A stretch of 58,621 nt of DNA, taken from assembly GCF_004570875.1 (NCBI RefSeq), contig NZ_SPQK01000024.1, positions 1 to 58,621 on the forward strand, read 5' to 3'. Of this stretch, positions 8,633 to 18,427 are shown one piece after another. Below the pieces are notes generated by a model. It was not told the DNA's origin. It did no database searches and worked only from the letters and a program-made list of their open reading frames with translations. Position numbers and translations under genes: made by a program. Source of the stretch: Blastococcus sp. CT_GayMR16. Lineage in GTDB: Bacteria; Actinomycetota; Actinomycetes; Mycobacteriales; Geodermatophilaceae. Each line of letters opens with the position of its first letter. The first letter of the stretch is position 1.

Positions 8633-11020
8633 GTGCTGGACCTTCAGTCACTGCCCGGGCTTCCGCGCCCCGAGCGCACGGCGGCGGTCGACTCCTGGCT
8701 GTCCGGCCTCCTCGGCGACGCGGTCACCGGAACTCCGGCGCCGAAGCAGCGGCGGGGCGGACCGCCGCCGCGGACCGGCCTCGACGGGCTCGCGCTCGTG
8801 GCCGTGGGTAGCCTCGGCCGCCGGGAGCTCCCGCCCCACGGCGACCTCGACCTGGTCCTCGTCCACGAGGGCCGGCCGGAGATCGCCGCCGTCGCCGATG
8901 CCCTCTGGTACCCGATCTGGGACGCCGGCGTCCGGCTCGACCACTCCGTCCGCTCGATCCCCGAGGCCGTCGCGGTCGCCTCCACCGACGTGAAGGCCGG
9001 GCTCGGCCTGCTCGACGTCCGGCTGGTCGCCGGGGACGCCGACCTGGCGGCCCGGCTGCGGACGGCGACGCTGGCCAGCTGGCGGCAGGCGGCCTCGCGG
9101 CTGCTCCCGCAGCTGCGCGACCTGCGCCGTGATCGGGCCCGCCAGCTGGGGGAGCTCGCGTTCCTCCTCGAGCCCGACATCAAGGAGGCCTACGGCGGTC
9201 TCCGGGAGGGACAGGTCCTCCGGGCGATCGCGGCGGCCCAGCTCGGTGACGAGCCCGCCGCCGAGCTCGAGGCGGCCTACTCCTTCCTGCTCGACGTGCG
9301 CGACGAGCTCCGCCGGCGCACCGGACGTGCGCATGACGTCCTCGTCCGCCAGGAGCAGCGGCCCGTGGCCGACGCCCTGGGCCTGGCCGACGAGGACACC
9401 CTGTTGCGCGAGGTCAGCCTGGCCGGACGGCGGCTGGCGTTCGTGGCGGATGAGACCTGGCGTCGCGTGGAGGCTGCGCTCGTGCGCCGCCCGCGCGGGC
9501 GCTACCGGCGCGTGCGCCGCGAGCCGCTCGCCGAGGGCGTCGTCCGCCAGGGCGACGAGGTCGTGCTCGCCCGCGACGCACGTCCGGCCGCCGACCCCGG
9601 TCTCCTGCTGCGCGCCGCGGCCGCCGCGGCGCGGGCGGACCTGCTCCTCTCGCCGTACACGCTCAAGGTGCTCGCGGTGCACAGCCCGCCGATGCCCGAG
9701 CCCTGGCCGCCGGAGGTGCGCTGGTCCTTCCTCCGCCTGCTGGCCAGCGGTCGCGCGGCCGTGCCGCTGCTCGAGCAGCTGGACCAGGAGGGCCTGCTGT
9801 CGCGCCTGATCCCGGAGTGGGACCGCGTGCGCTCCCTGCCGCAGCGCCACCCCTGGCACCGGTTCACCGTCGACCGCCACCTCGTCGAGGCGGCAGCGGC
9901 CGCCGCCGAGCTGACCCGCGACGTCGACCGGCCGGACCTGTTGCTGGTCGCCGCGCTGCTGCACGACATCGGCAAGGGCTGGCCGGGAGACCACAGCGTG
10001 GTCGGAGAGCCGATCGCCGCCGAGATCGGCACCCGCATGGGCTTCTCGCCGCCGGACGTCGCCACGCTGGCCGTGCTGGTGCGCCACCACCTGCTGCTCC
10101 CGGCCACGGCCACGCGCCGGGACATCGACGACCCGGCCACCATCGACCGCGTCGCCGCGACGATCGGCCACGACCCCGCCGCACTCCAGCTGCTGCACGC
10201 CCTCGCCCAGGCCGACGGCGCCGCGACGAGCGTCTCGGCCTGGTCGCCCTGGAAGGCGCACCTCGTCGCCGCGCTGGTGGCACGGATCCAGGCGAAGCTG
10301 GGCGGCGGGCCGATGCCCGAACCCGAGCCGGTGCTGGAGCCCACCCGACCACAGGTCACCGCGCAGGCTCCGGACCTCCCGGGGGCGACGGGAGCGGTGA
10401 CCGTCGGCATCGAGGACGTCGCCGACGGCCAGCAGGTCACGATCGGCGCACCCGACCGGCAGGGTCTGCTGAGCACCTGCGCCGGCGTGCTCGCCCTCAA
10501 CCAGCTCGACGTCCGGGCGGCCAAGATGTCGGTCGAGGACGGCTACGGCACCGGGGTCTTCGCCGTCCGGCCCCGGTTCGGCCGGGCGCCGGTGCCGGAG
10601 ATCCTGGCCGACGCGATGCGCGCCGCCCTGGACGGCACTCTGCCGCTGGCCGAGCGGCTCCGCCAGCGGGAGGCGGACTACCGCCAGGACGCCGTCCGCT
10701 CGGCACCGCCGCGGATCTCCTGGCACAACGGGGAGGTCAGCGGCGCCGCGACCGGCATCGTCGAGGTGCGCGCGGGTGACCGGGCGGGCCTGCTGTACCG
10801 GCTCACGGCAGCGATCACCGGGGAGGGGCTCGACGTCACCTCGGCGCGGATCGAGACGCTCGGCGCGGATGCCGTCGACTGCTTCTACGTCTGCAACCCC
10901 TCGGGTGAGGCGGTGGACCCCGACCAGCGCGGCCGCGTCGAGCAGGCCCTGGTGGCCGCCACCCGGGGAGCCGCCGAGGAGGGCGCGCTCGCGGCCGGCT
11001 GGGCGGACACGCCGGGTTAG
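8633..11020 (+). CDS. glnD: PII nucleotidyltransferase GlnD
   Basis: About 795 residues from GTG 8633 (VLDLQSLPG), chosen because a GAGGGGGAG ribosome site lies just upstream; an in-frame GTG at 8582 is earlier but poorly placed. Domains in order: nucleotidyltransferase with VGSLGRREL and HGDLDLVLVH (about residues 60-90), the GlnD helical linker, an HD phosphohydrolase with ALLHDIGKGW and LVRHHLLL (about 430-490), and two C-terminal ACT domains (about 590-650 and 695-755) that sense glutamine. In actinobacteria it adenylylates and de-adenylylates PII. It is last in the amt operon. Confidence 0.95.
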   Translation: MLDLQSLPGLPRPERTAAVDSWLSGLLGDAVTGTPAPKQRRGGPPPRTGLDGLALVAVGSLGRRELPPHGDLDLVLVHEGRPEIAAVADALWYPIWDAGVRLDHSVRSIPEAVAVASTDVKAGLGLLDVRLVAGDADLAARLRTATLASWRQAASRLLPQLRDLRRDRARQLGELAFLLEPDIKEAYGGLREGQVLRAIAAAQLGDEPAAELEAAYSFLLDVRDELRRRTGRAHDVLVRQEQRPVADALGLADEDTLLREVSLAGRRLAFVADETWRRVEAALVRRPRGRYRRVRREPLAEGVVRQGDEVVLARDARPAADPGLLLRAAAAAARADLLLSPYTLKVLAVHSPPMPEPWPPEVRWSFLRLLASGRAAVPLLEQLDQEGLLSRLIPEWDRVRSLPQRHPWHRFTVDRHLVEAAAAAAELTRDVDRPDLLLVAALLHDIGKGWPGDHSVVGEPIAAEIGTRMGFSPPDVATLAVLVRHHLLLPATATRRDIDDPATIDRVAATIGHDPAALQLLHALAQADGAATSVSAWSPWKAHLVAALVARIQAKLGGGPMPEPEPVLEPTRPQVTAQAPDLPGATGAVTVGIEDVADGQQVTIGAPDRQGLLSTCAGVLALNQLDVRAAKMSVEDGYGTGVFAVRPRFGRAPVPEILADAMRAALDGTLPLAERLRQREADYRQDAVRSAPPRISWHNGEVSGAATGIVEVRAGDRAGLLYRLTAAITGEGLDVTSARIETLGADAVDCFYVCNPSGEAVDPDQRGRVEQALVAATRGAAEEGALAAGWADTPG

Positions 11021-11089
11021 TTCTCCGGTTCTGTCGGTGGGGCGTGCGACGGTCGCAGGACGGGACGGAATGGTCCCCCTGACCGAGTG

Positions 11090-11122
11090 CCTAGCCGTGC
11101 CCTAGCCGTGCCGTAGCCGAGA
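11090..11122 (+). repeat. 11-bp tandem repeat upstream of the zinc-ribbon gene
   Basis: CCTAGCCGTGC occurs twice back to back (11090-11100 and 11101-11111), followed by a degenerate third unit CGTAGCCGAGA. The array ends about 10 bases before the GTG of the next gene and includes the start of its GAGGAG ribosome site. The period is close to one DNA turn, so it could bind a protein; it could also be a chance slippage product. Confidence 0.6.
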
Positions 11123-11131
11123 GGAGCCCCC

Positions 11132-11323
11132 GTGGACAGCCGCTCCTGGCCCTGCCCGCCGTGTGGCGAGATCCGTGAGTTCGTCCAGCCGCCGTGCGCC
11201 GACGGCCACACCGACGACGGTGGCGACTGCCCGGAGTGGGCCTGCGCCGACTGCGGTGCCGCGCTGCTGATCGGGAACGTGGCCGCGACGTCCGCGACCG
11301 TGTGGGCCCGCGTCGCTGCCTGA
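11132..11323 (+). CDS. Small cysteine-rich (zinc-ribbon-like) protein
   Basis: 63 residues from GTG 11132, with GAGGAG at 11121-11126 ten bases upstream. Cysteines are arranged as CPPCG near the start, a lone PPCADG, then DCPEWACADCG. Two CxxC pairs suggest a small zinc ribbon, and the intervening stretch is acidic. There is no signal peptide. Similar small proteins sit between glnD and ffh in related actinobacteria as far as I recall, but I know no function. It may be read from the end of the amt operon or from its own promoter near the 11-bp repeats. Confidence 0.65.
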   Translation: MDSRSWPCPPCGEIREFVQPPCADGHTDDGGDCPEWACADCGAALLIGNVAATSATVWARVAA

Positions 11324-11389
11324 AGGCTCGATACCCTGGGGTCAGGTGGCGCGGCCGGCGCCACGATCTGACTCTTCCGAGGACGTGCT

Positions 11390-12954
<1,565 letters not shown>

Positions 12955-12958
<4 letters not shown>

Positions 12959-14037
12959 CGTCGGTGCTGCACCTGTCGGGGGTGCTGCTGCCCGAGGGCG
13001 AGCACCGCGACCTGTGGGTGCGCGACGGGCGGATCACGTTCGAGCCGGTCCTCGGTGCGGAGACGGTCAGCCGCGGCGGCTGGCTGGTGCCCGGCCTGGT
13101 GGATGCCCACTGCCACGTCGGGATCGCCTCGGGCGGCGGTTCGGTCGAGGACCTCGCCGCCGCCCGCGCGCAGGCGCTGACCGAGCGTGCGGCCGGGGTG
13201 CTGGCGCTGCGCGACTGCGGCTCGCCGGTCGACACCCGGGCGTTGGACGACGAGCCGGACCTGCCGCGGATCATCCGCGCGGGGCGGCACATCGCCGCCC
13301 CGCGCCGCTACATCCCCGCCCTCGCGGTGGAGGTCGATCCGGGCGACCTGGCCGCCGAGGTCCGCGTGCAGGCGCGACGCGGAGACGGCTGGGTCAAGCT
13401 CGTCGGTGACTGGATCGACCGTGGTGTCGGGGACCTGGCGCCGGAGTGGCCGACCGACGTCCTGGCCTCCGCGATCGCGGTGGCGCACGAGGAGGGCGCC
13501 CGGGTCACGGCGCACACCTTCGGCACCGATGCGCTGCCCGGCCTGATCGCTGCGGGCATCGACTGCATCGAGCACGGCACCGGGCTGACCGAGGACCTGC
13601 TCGCCGACATGGCCGCCCGCGGCACCGCCGTCGTCCCGACGCTGGTGAACGTGGAGAACTTCCCCGGGTTCGCCGAGGCGGGGGAGACGAAGTTCCCGGC
13701 CTACGCCAGCACGATGCGCCGGCTGTACGCGAGCTCCGGCGCGGTCGTGCGGGCCGCCTTCGAGGCGGGGGTGCCGATCTACGCCGGCACCGACGCCGGA
13801 GGCGGCATCGAGCACGGGGTCATCGCCGACGAGGTGCGGGCACTGCACGCCGCCGGGATCCCGGCCGAGGCCGCGCTGGCCGCCGCCTCCTGGGCTGCCC
13901 GCCAGTGGCTGGGGCTCGCCTGCATCGAGGAGGGCGCGCCGGCCGACCTGGTCGTCTACGACAGCGACCCGCGGGCCGACCTCGACACCTTGCAGCGACC
14001 GCAGCGGATGCTGCTGAGAGGTCGCATCGTCGTCTAG
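12955..14037 (+). CDS. Amidohydrolase family protein
   Basis: 360 residues, GTG start overlapping the ffh stop. The TIM-barrel metal site can be read: VDAHCHVG (HxH, about residue 50), VKLVGDW (a lysine that is carboxylated in some members), AHTFGTDA, CIEHGTGL and the catalytic aspartate in YAGTDAGGG near residue 282. The C-terminal beta domain ends with the usual APADLVVYDSDPRADL text. The family includes imidazolonepropionase-like and prolidase-like hydrolases of cyclic or linear amides; the substrate is unknown. An amidohydrolase next to ffh is a conserved actinobacterial arrangement. Confidence 0.85.
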
Positions 14038-14948
14038 CCCGGCCTTCCGGCGTACTCGAGCAGGTGCTCGCGCAGGAAGGACAGCTCGGCGTCGGCCGCC
14101 GGTTCGTGCGCGTCGGCAAACGGGGCGTAGTGCCCGCCGGGCAGGCGGACCAGCTCTCCGCGGGGCGCGCGTTGCGCGGCACGGGCGGCGGGCCCGGGGA
14201 GGGCCGACTGGTCCTGGTCGCAGACGACGACGAGCAGCGGACACCGGACCCGCGAAGCGAAGCGCCCCGGCCGGTAGAGCCCGACGCGCAGTGCCGAGCG
14301 CGCCGCGACCGCCTGCTGCCACTCGGGATACCTGTTGTCGGGATCGAGTGCCGCGTCACCGTGGATGGCGTCCGGTGTCGTGAGGACAGCAACGGTCCCC
14401 GGGGCTCCGGCGAGTGGTACCAGCAACGGTGCACGGCCGACCAGGCCGCCAAGGGCATCGCGGAGCCCCCTGCCCATGAGGCGGAGCAGCGCGAGTGGTT
14501 CCTGGTGGCGCAACGCATTACGCGTGGCGGCCTGTCCGTCTGCGGTGGGCGTCTGCGCGATCGCGGCGGCGAGTTCCAGCTTCCGGGCCGCGACGCACAG
14601 GACGTGACCGCCCGAGACCGAGAACCCCCAGATCGCGACCCTTGCCGGGTCGACTCCCGGCAGGGTGCGAGCGAAGCTGATCCCGGCCTGCCAGTCGGCC
14701 AGCTGCTCGCGGATGCGCACGACCTGGCGCGGCATTCCACCGCTCTCCCCGAAATGGCGGTAGTCGAACGCCAGGACGGAGAACCCGGCGTCGTGGAAGC
14801 GCCGCGCGAACAGGTCGGTCCCCGGCTCCTTGGTCACGGCCATCCCCCCGGCCATGACCACGCACGCTCCGTTCGTCCCCGGGTAGTACCAGGCCGCGCA
14901 CTCGGTGTCGCCGCTGACGAAGCGGGCCTTCTTGCGCTCCATGGGCAT
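14034..14948 (-). CDS. Alpha/beta hydrolase
   Basis: About 304 residues from ATG 14948 (MPMERKKARF), with an AGGTGAAGG-like ribosome site upstream. The fold is seen in WYYPGTNGACVVMAGG, the oxyanion region, the nucleophile elbow IWGFSVSGGHVL (Gly-Phe-Ser-Val-Ser-Gly), the acid in VVVCDQDQSALPG and a C-terminal histidine in LPGGHYAPF. It resembles dienelactone hydrolase/acylpeptidase-like cytoplasmic esterases; the substrate is unknown. Upstream on the same strand are a TetR regulator and, in the 112-base gap, a perfect 18-bp palindrome, so the hydrolase is probably the regulator's target. Confidence 0.85.
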   Translation of the reverse strand: MPMERKKARFVSGDTECAAWYYPGTNGACVVMAGGMAVTKEPGTDLFARRFHDAGFSVLAFDYRHFGESGGMPRQVVRIREQLADWQAGISFARTLPGVDPARVAIWGFSVSGGHVLCVAARKLELAAAIAQTPTADGQAATRNALRHQEPLALLRLMGRGLRDALGGLVGRAPLLVPLAGAPGTVAVLTTPDAIHGDAALDPDNRYPEWQQAVAARSALRVGLYRPGRFASRVRCPLLVVVCDQDQSALPGPAARAAQRAPRGELVRLPGGHYAPFADAHEPAADAELSFLREHLLEYAGRPG

Positions 14949-14989
14949 CTGCACGACCGCCTTCACCTGGACGAGGCTCCGGAGGCGAA

Positions 14990-15007
14990 GCGAACCACGT
15001 GGTTCGC
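14990..15007. promoter_or_regulatory. Perfect 18-bp palindrome, probable TetR operator
   Basis: GCGAACCACGTGGTTCGC is its own reverse complement over all 18 bases. It lies between the TetR gene and the hydrolase start, about 42 bases upstream of the hydrolase ATG. Length and two-fold symmetry fit TetR-family operators. The site is seen; the pairing with the adjacent regulator is inferred. Confidence 0.7.
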
Positions 15008-15060
15008 ATCGTGTCCAGGCGGCCGCACCTCCCCGTGGTTCCGGAGTGCAGGGCCGGCGC

Positions 15061-15756
15061 CTACTGGCCCGCGGCTTCCTCGCGCTCCAACGCCCGAGCC
15101 AGGGCCTCGAACCCCGCTGCGATCCCGGCGGTGTCGCCGCTGGTGCGGGCATCCACGAGGAATCCCCGGAGCGTCGCGAGGATCATCTCGGCGACCTCGA
15201 GCTTGCGCCGGTCGGACCACTCCTCGGGACACAGCGACTGGAGCGACGGCAGGTACTGCTTCGACGCTCCCCGGCCGAGACCCTCGTACCGGTCCGGGTC
15301 GTACATCGCCAGACCGATCGCCTGGTCGAGCACCCGCGCTTCCTCGCTGACGAGGACCGGCCAGACGGCGCGCACGCGATCGGCCAACGACGTGGCTCCC
15401 GCCGCTTCCCGCGTCGCTGCCAGCCCTCTGACGATGCGCCTCTCGCGCAATCGAAGGACCGCCTGTCCGAGCAGGTCGTCCACTCCGTCGAAGTGATAGA
15501 GGAGCACCTTGTGCGTCGTACCGGCCGCCCGCGCGGCACGCCTGAGGGAGAAGTCGACCAGGCCGTTGACCGACAGGTCGTCGGTGACGCGATCGAGCAG
15601 TTCCCGGCGCCGTGCCTCGCCCCGCGCCGACCCGGCCGATCGTCGGTAGCCCGTTCGCTCTCGTGAGCCATCTGTCCCGCGGTCCACCTCGACAGCATCC
15701 ACGGTGTGCCCTTCGGGTACTCCGGGTGCAGGCGCCCTCTTCGGGTGCGGGGTCAT
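15061..15756 (-). CDS. TetR-family transcriptional regulator
   Basis: 231 residues. The TetR DNA-binding helix-turn-helix spans about residues 50-100: RRRELLDRVTDDLSVNGLVDFSLRRAARAAGTTHKVLLYHF, quoted here in parts: FSLRRAARAAG is the turn and YHFDGVDDLLGQAV the exit. The remaining about 120 residues are the helical ligand-binding domain (REAAGATSLADRVRAVWPVL). The ATG at 15756 overlaps the histidine kinase stop by four bases. This leaves an unusual 48-residue N-terminal extension before the HTH, so a later start is possible. It is placed between the kinase and the hydrolase and probably represses the hydrolase through the palindrome at 14990. Confidence 0.85.
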   Translation of the reverse strand: MTPHPKRAPAPGVPEGHTVDAVEVDRGTDGSRERTGYRRSAGSARGEARRRELLDRVTDDLSVNGLVDFSLRRAARAAGTTHKVLLYHFDGVDDLLGQAVLRLRERRIVRGLAATREAAGATSLADRVRAVWPVLVSEEARVLDQAIGLAMYDPDRYEGLGRGASKQYLPSLQSLCPEEWSDRRKLEVAEMILATLRGFLVDARTSGDTAGIAAGFEALARALEREEAAGQ

Positions 15757-17012
15757 GTCTCACCACCCGGCGGGCCGAGCTCGAGAGAGACGGTCGTGCC
15801 GGTGGGGGAGGAGTCGATCCTCAGCCGGCCGCCGGACGCTTCGGCCGTGCGCCGGGCGATGTCCAGGCCGAGTCCGGTCGACCCCCCGCCACTGCTGCCC
15901 CGCTCGACCGCGGTGGGTTCGGTCCCCGGGCCCGTGTCGGCGACCGTCACCTCCGCGCCGCCGCCGTCCCTCGGCCGGACGGCGACCCCGAACGCCGTCC
16001 CGTCGGGGGTGTGGGAGAAGACGTTGCCGAGCAGGGCGTCCACCGCGGCGCCGAGGTCGGCCGCGGCCACCCGGACCGACAGCGGGACACCGGGCAGGTC
16101 GACGGTGACCGCGCGTCCCTCCTCCTCGGCGAGGACGGACCAGAAGTGCACCCGCTCGCCGACGACGGCCGTCGCGTCGCACCCGGCGCCCAGGCCCTCC
16201 CGGACCGGGCGTCGCGCCTCGGAGATCACCTCGTCGATGCCCTGGGCCACCGCGTCGACGTCGGCGAGCAGCCGGGTGCGGTCGGCGTCGGCCAGTCCCT
16301 CCACGTCCAGCCGGAGCGCGGTCAGCGGCGTGCGCAGGCGGTGCGCCAGATCCGCGGCGGCCTCGCGCTCGGCGACGAGGAGCTCGTCGATCCGGCCGGC
16401 GAGCCGGTTCACCGCTGTCCCCACCGCCCGGACCTCCCGAGGTCCCGCCGGCGTGGCCCGGGCGGTCAGGTCGCCGCTGCCGAGCCGGTGCGCGGTCGCG
16501 GCCAGGTCGGTGACCGGCCGGGTGAGGGACCGGGCCAGCCGGTCGGCCACCACCAGGGCCAGCAGGAGGAGGACGACGCCGAGGCCGCCGAGGACCAGCC
16601 AGGTGCGGGTCACGCCCGCGCGCAGCTGCCCGGCCGGCACGAAGACCTCGATGACCGCCGTCCCGTCGATGCGGCGGACCGGCTGCACCAGTCGCGTCCC
16701 GTCGTCGCTCTCGACCACCGTCGGGCTCGCCGGCGCGATCCGGTCGCCCAGGGCGCCGGTCTCCTCGAGCCAGGTGTCGTCGGTCCAGCGCACCGCCACG
16801 GTGAAATCGGGGGAGGTGCCGATGAGGTTCGCCGTCACCTGGGCCCGGTCGTCGAGCCCGACGGAGGGGATCAGGAACTGCAGCTGGGCCCGGGCCGCGT
16901 CCAGGGCCCGCGCCTCGGCGACCCGGGCGACCAGCGAGGCCGCCGGCAGCAGGAACGCGAGCAGGACGACCGACGTGGTGGCCGCCACCAGCAGCGTGAT
17001 CTGCCGCCTCAC
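15753..17012 (-). CDS. Two-component sensor histidine kinase
   Basis: About 419 residues from GTG 17012, which overlaps the response regulator stop (GTGA). Layout: N-terminal membrane helix (ITLLVAATTSVVLLAFLLP), an extracytoplasmic sensor domain of about 120 residues, a second helix (WLVLGGLGVVLLLLALVVA), HAMP (RLARSLTRPVTDLAATAHRL), the phospho-acceptor His in DLAHRLRTPLTALRLD, and an ATPase domain with N-box LLGNVFSHTPDG, G1 VADTGPG and G2 STGLGLDIARR. It senses an unknown signal outside the membrane and phosphorylates the adjacent OmpR-type regulator. The longer open frame upstream of 17012 is inside the regulator gene and was discarded. Confidence 0.93.
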   Translation of the reverse strand: MRRQITLLVAATTSVVLLAFLLPAASLVARVAEARALDAARAQLQFLIPSVGLDDRAQVTANLIGTSPDFTVAVRWTDDTWLEETGALGDRIAPASPTVVESDDGTRLVQPVRRIDGTAVIEVFVPAGQLRAGVTRTWLVLGGLGVVLLLLALVVADRLARSLTRPVTDLAATAHRLGSGDLTARATPAGPREVRAVGTAVNRLAGRIDELLVAEREAAADLAHRLRTPLTALRLDVEGLADADRTRLLADVDAVAQGIDEVISEARRPVREGLGAGCDATAVVGERVHFWSVLAEEEGRAVTVDLPGVPLSVRVAAADLGAAVDALLGNVFSHTPDGTAFGVAVRPRDGGGAEVTVADTGPGTEPTAVERGSSGGGSTGLGLDIARRTAEASGGRLRIDSSPTGTTVSLELGPPGGET

Positions 17013-17695
17013 GGTTCGGGCTCGGCCAGCCTGACGCCGACCCCCCGGACGGTCTGCAGCAGCCGGGGCTCGGCCGCGCTCTCGCCGAGCTTGCGGCGCA
17101 GCCACGACAGGTGGACGTCGACGGTCTTGTCCGACCCGCCGTAGGGCAGCTGCCACACCTCGCTGAGCAGCTCGCGCTTGGAGACGACGGTGCCCGAGCG
17201 CGCCGCCAGGTAGGCCAGCAGGTCGAATTCCTTCGGGGCGAGCTCGACCGCCCGCCCGCCGACGGTCACCCGGCGGCTCCGCGGGTCGACGGTGAGGTCC
17301 CCGACGGTCACCGGGGTCGGACCGGCGTCGACGCCGGCGGCACGACGCAGCACCGCGCGGATGCGGGCCTCGAGCTGTCCGGCCTGGAACGGCTTGAGCA
17401 CGTAGTCGTCGGCGCCGGCGTCCAGGGCCTGCACGATGCTCTCGTCGTCGTCACGCGCGGTGGCCACGATGACCGGCACGGTGGAGACGGCCCGCAGCAT
17501 CCGCAGCATCTCCCGGCCGTCGAGGTCCGGCAGGCCCAGATCCAGGACGACGAGGTCGGGACGGTCCTCGACCGCCTGGCGCAGTCCGGCCAGCGCCGTC
17601 CCCGCCGAGCTCACCGCGTGACCGCGCTCGCGCAGCGCCCGGATCAGGGCCGCGCGGATGCGCTCGTCGTCCTCCACCACCAGGAGCTGGGCCAC
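17009..17695 (-). CDS. OmpR/PhoB-family response regulator
   Basis: 228 residues, GTG start at 17695. The receiver domain has the acidic pair (VVEDDE), the phospho-acceptor in VVLDLGLPDLDG (Asp about 52), the switch residue in ATARDDDES and the lysine in YVLKPFQ. The C-terminal winged helix (residues about 125-225) ends with DVHLSWLRRKLGES and TVRGVGVRL. It is the first gene of the minus-strand block RR-HK-TetR-hydrolase, each overlapping the next except the last. Three 11-bp-spaced half-sites lie just upstream, between it and the divergent secreted protein, suggesting it controls both directions. Confidence 0.94.
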   Translation of the reverse strand: MAQLLVVEDDERIRAALIRALRERGHAVSSAGTALAGLRQAVEDRPDLVVLDLGLPDLDGREMLRMLRAVSTVPVIVATARDDDESIVQALDAGADDYVLKPFQAGQLEARIRAVLRRAAGVDAGPTPVTVGDLTVDPRSRRVTVGGRAVELAPKEFDLLAYLAARSGTVVSKRELLSEVWQLPYGGSDKTVDVHLSWLRRKLGESAAEPRLLQTVRGVGVRLAEPEP

Positions 17696-17742
17696 GGCGC
17701 GACGCTAACGCCCGATCCGGCGCCTCCGGCCGTTCCGGACCC

Positions 17743-17770
17743 GTCTTGACCCCGTCTTGGGGCGCTCTTA
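17743..17770. promoter_or_regulatory. Triple 11-bp-spaced direct repeat, probable response-regulator site
   Basis: The core TCTT occurs at 17744, 17755 and 17766, exactly 11 bases apart, in the contexts CGTCTTGA, CGTCTTGG and GCTCTTAA. Tandem half-sites one helical turn apart are the known binding pattern of OmpR/PhoB-type winged-helix regulators. The array lies 26-53 bases upstream of the secreted-protein start and about 50 bases from the regulator start. Confidence 0.65.
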
Positions 17771-17795
17771 ACCCGTTCGGCTGCATGCTGCGACG

Positions 17796-18371
17796 GTGAA
17801 CCGCAGCCTCGTCCTCGGCGCAGCCTGGACCGCATCGGCCGCCGCGGCCGTCGGACTGGGGTTCCTGGCGGTCTCCCTGGTCGACGCGTCGGCGTCACCG
17901 GGGACGCAGCAGGTGGCGGCGTCGACGACCGCCTCCGTCCCGTCGACGTCCCCGTCGACGTCCCCGACGGCTGCCCCGACGGCCGCCGCCCCGGGGGAGC
18001 AGGTCACCGTCGGCGGGACGGTCTTCGCCGCCTGCACCAGCGGCGCCCCGGACCTCGCGAGTGCCCCGGCGCCGGGCTGGTGGGTGGACGACTCCTCCGA
18101 CCAGGGCGAGGTCGAGTTCAGGAACGGCAGTCAGAAGGTCGAGGTCCACACGGTCTGCGTCGACGGCGGGCCGCAGTTCTCCGTCGAAGGGCCGCGAGCC
18201 GACGGCGGCTCCTCGGCATCGACGACACCGGGGCCGACGACGCCCGCTGCGCCGTCCTCCGCCGACGACTCGTCGGGTCGTGGCGGAGGAGGCCACGGGT
18301 CCGACGACCCGGCCGGGGACGACTCCTACTCCTCCGGCCGCGGCGGCGGCGGCCACGGCGGAGACGACTGA
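17796..18371 (+). CDS. Secreted or membrane-anchored protein with Gly/His-rich tail
   Basis: 191 residues, GTG start. An N-terminal hydrophobic segment ([21 protein letters not shown]) acts as signal or anchor, followed by a Ser/Thr/Pro/Ala linker, a compact domain of about 60 residues with two cysteines (VFAACTSG and VHTVCVDGG) that could form a disulfide, a second Ser/Thr/Pro linker, and a tail with two copies of [13 protein letters not shown]. I recognise no family. It is divergent from the two-component genes with their repeat array in the shared promoter, so it is probably a target, perhaps an envelope-stress or metal-related accessory protein (inference only). Confidence 0.7.
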   Translation: MNRSLVLGAAWTASAAAAVGLGFLAVSLVDASASPGTQQVAASTTASVPSTSPSTSPTAAPTAAAPGEQVTVGGTVFAACTSGAPDLASAPAPGWWVDDSSDQGEVEFRNGSQKVEVHTVCVDGGPQFSVEGPRADGGSSASTTPGPTTPAAPSSADDSSGRGGGGHGSDDPAGDDSYSSGRGGGGHGGDD

Positions 18372-18427
18372 CGGCGCTGCCGGGACCGGCGGGGCAAACG
18401 GCTCGCCCCGCCTGGGAGACTTCCCCC

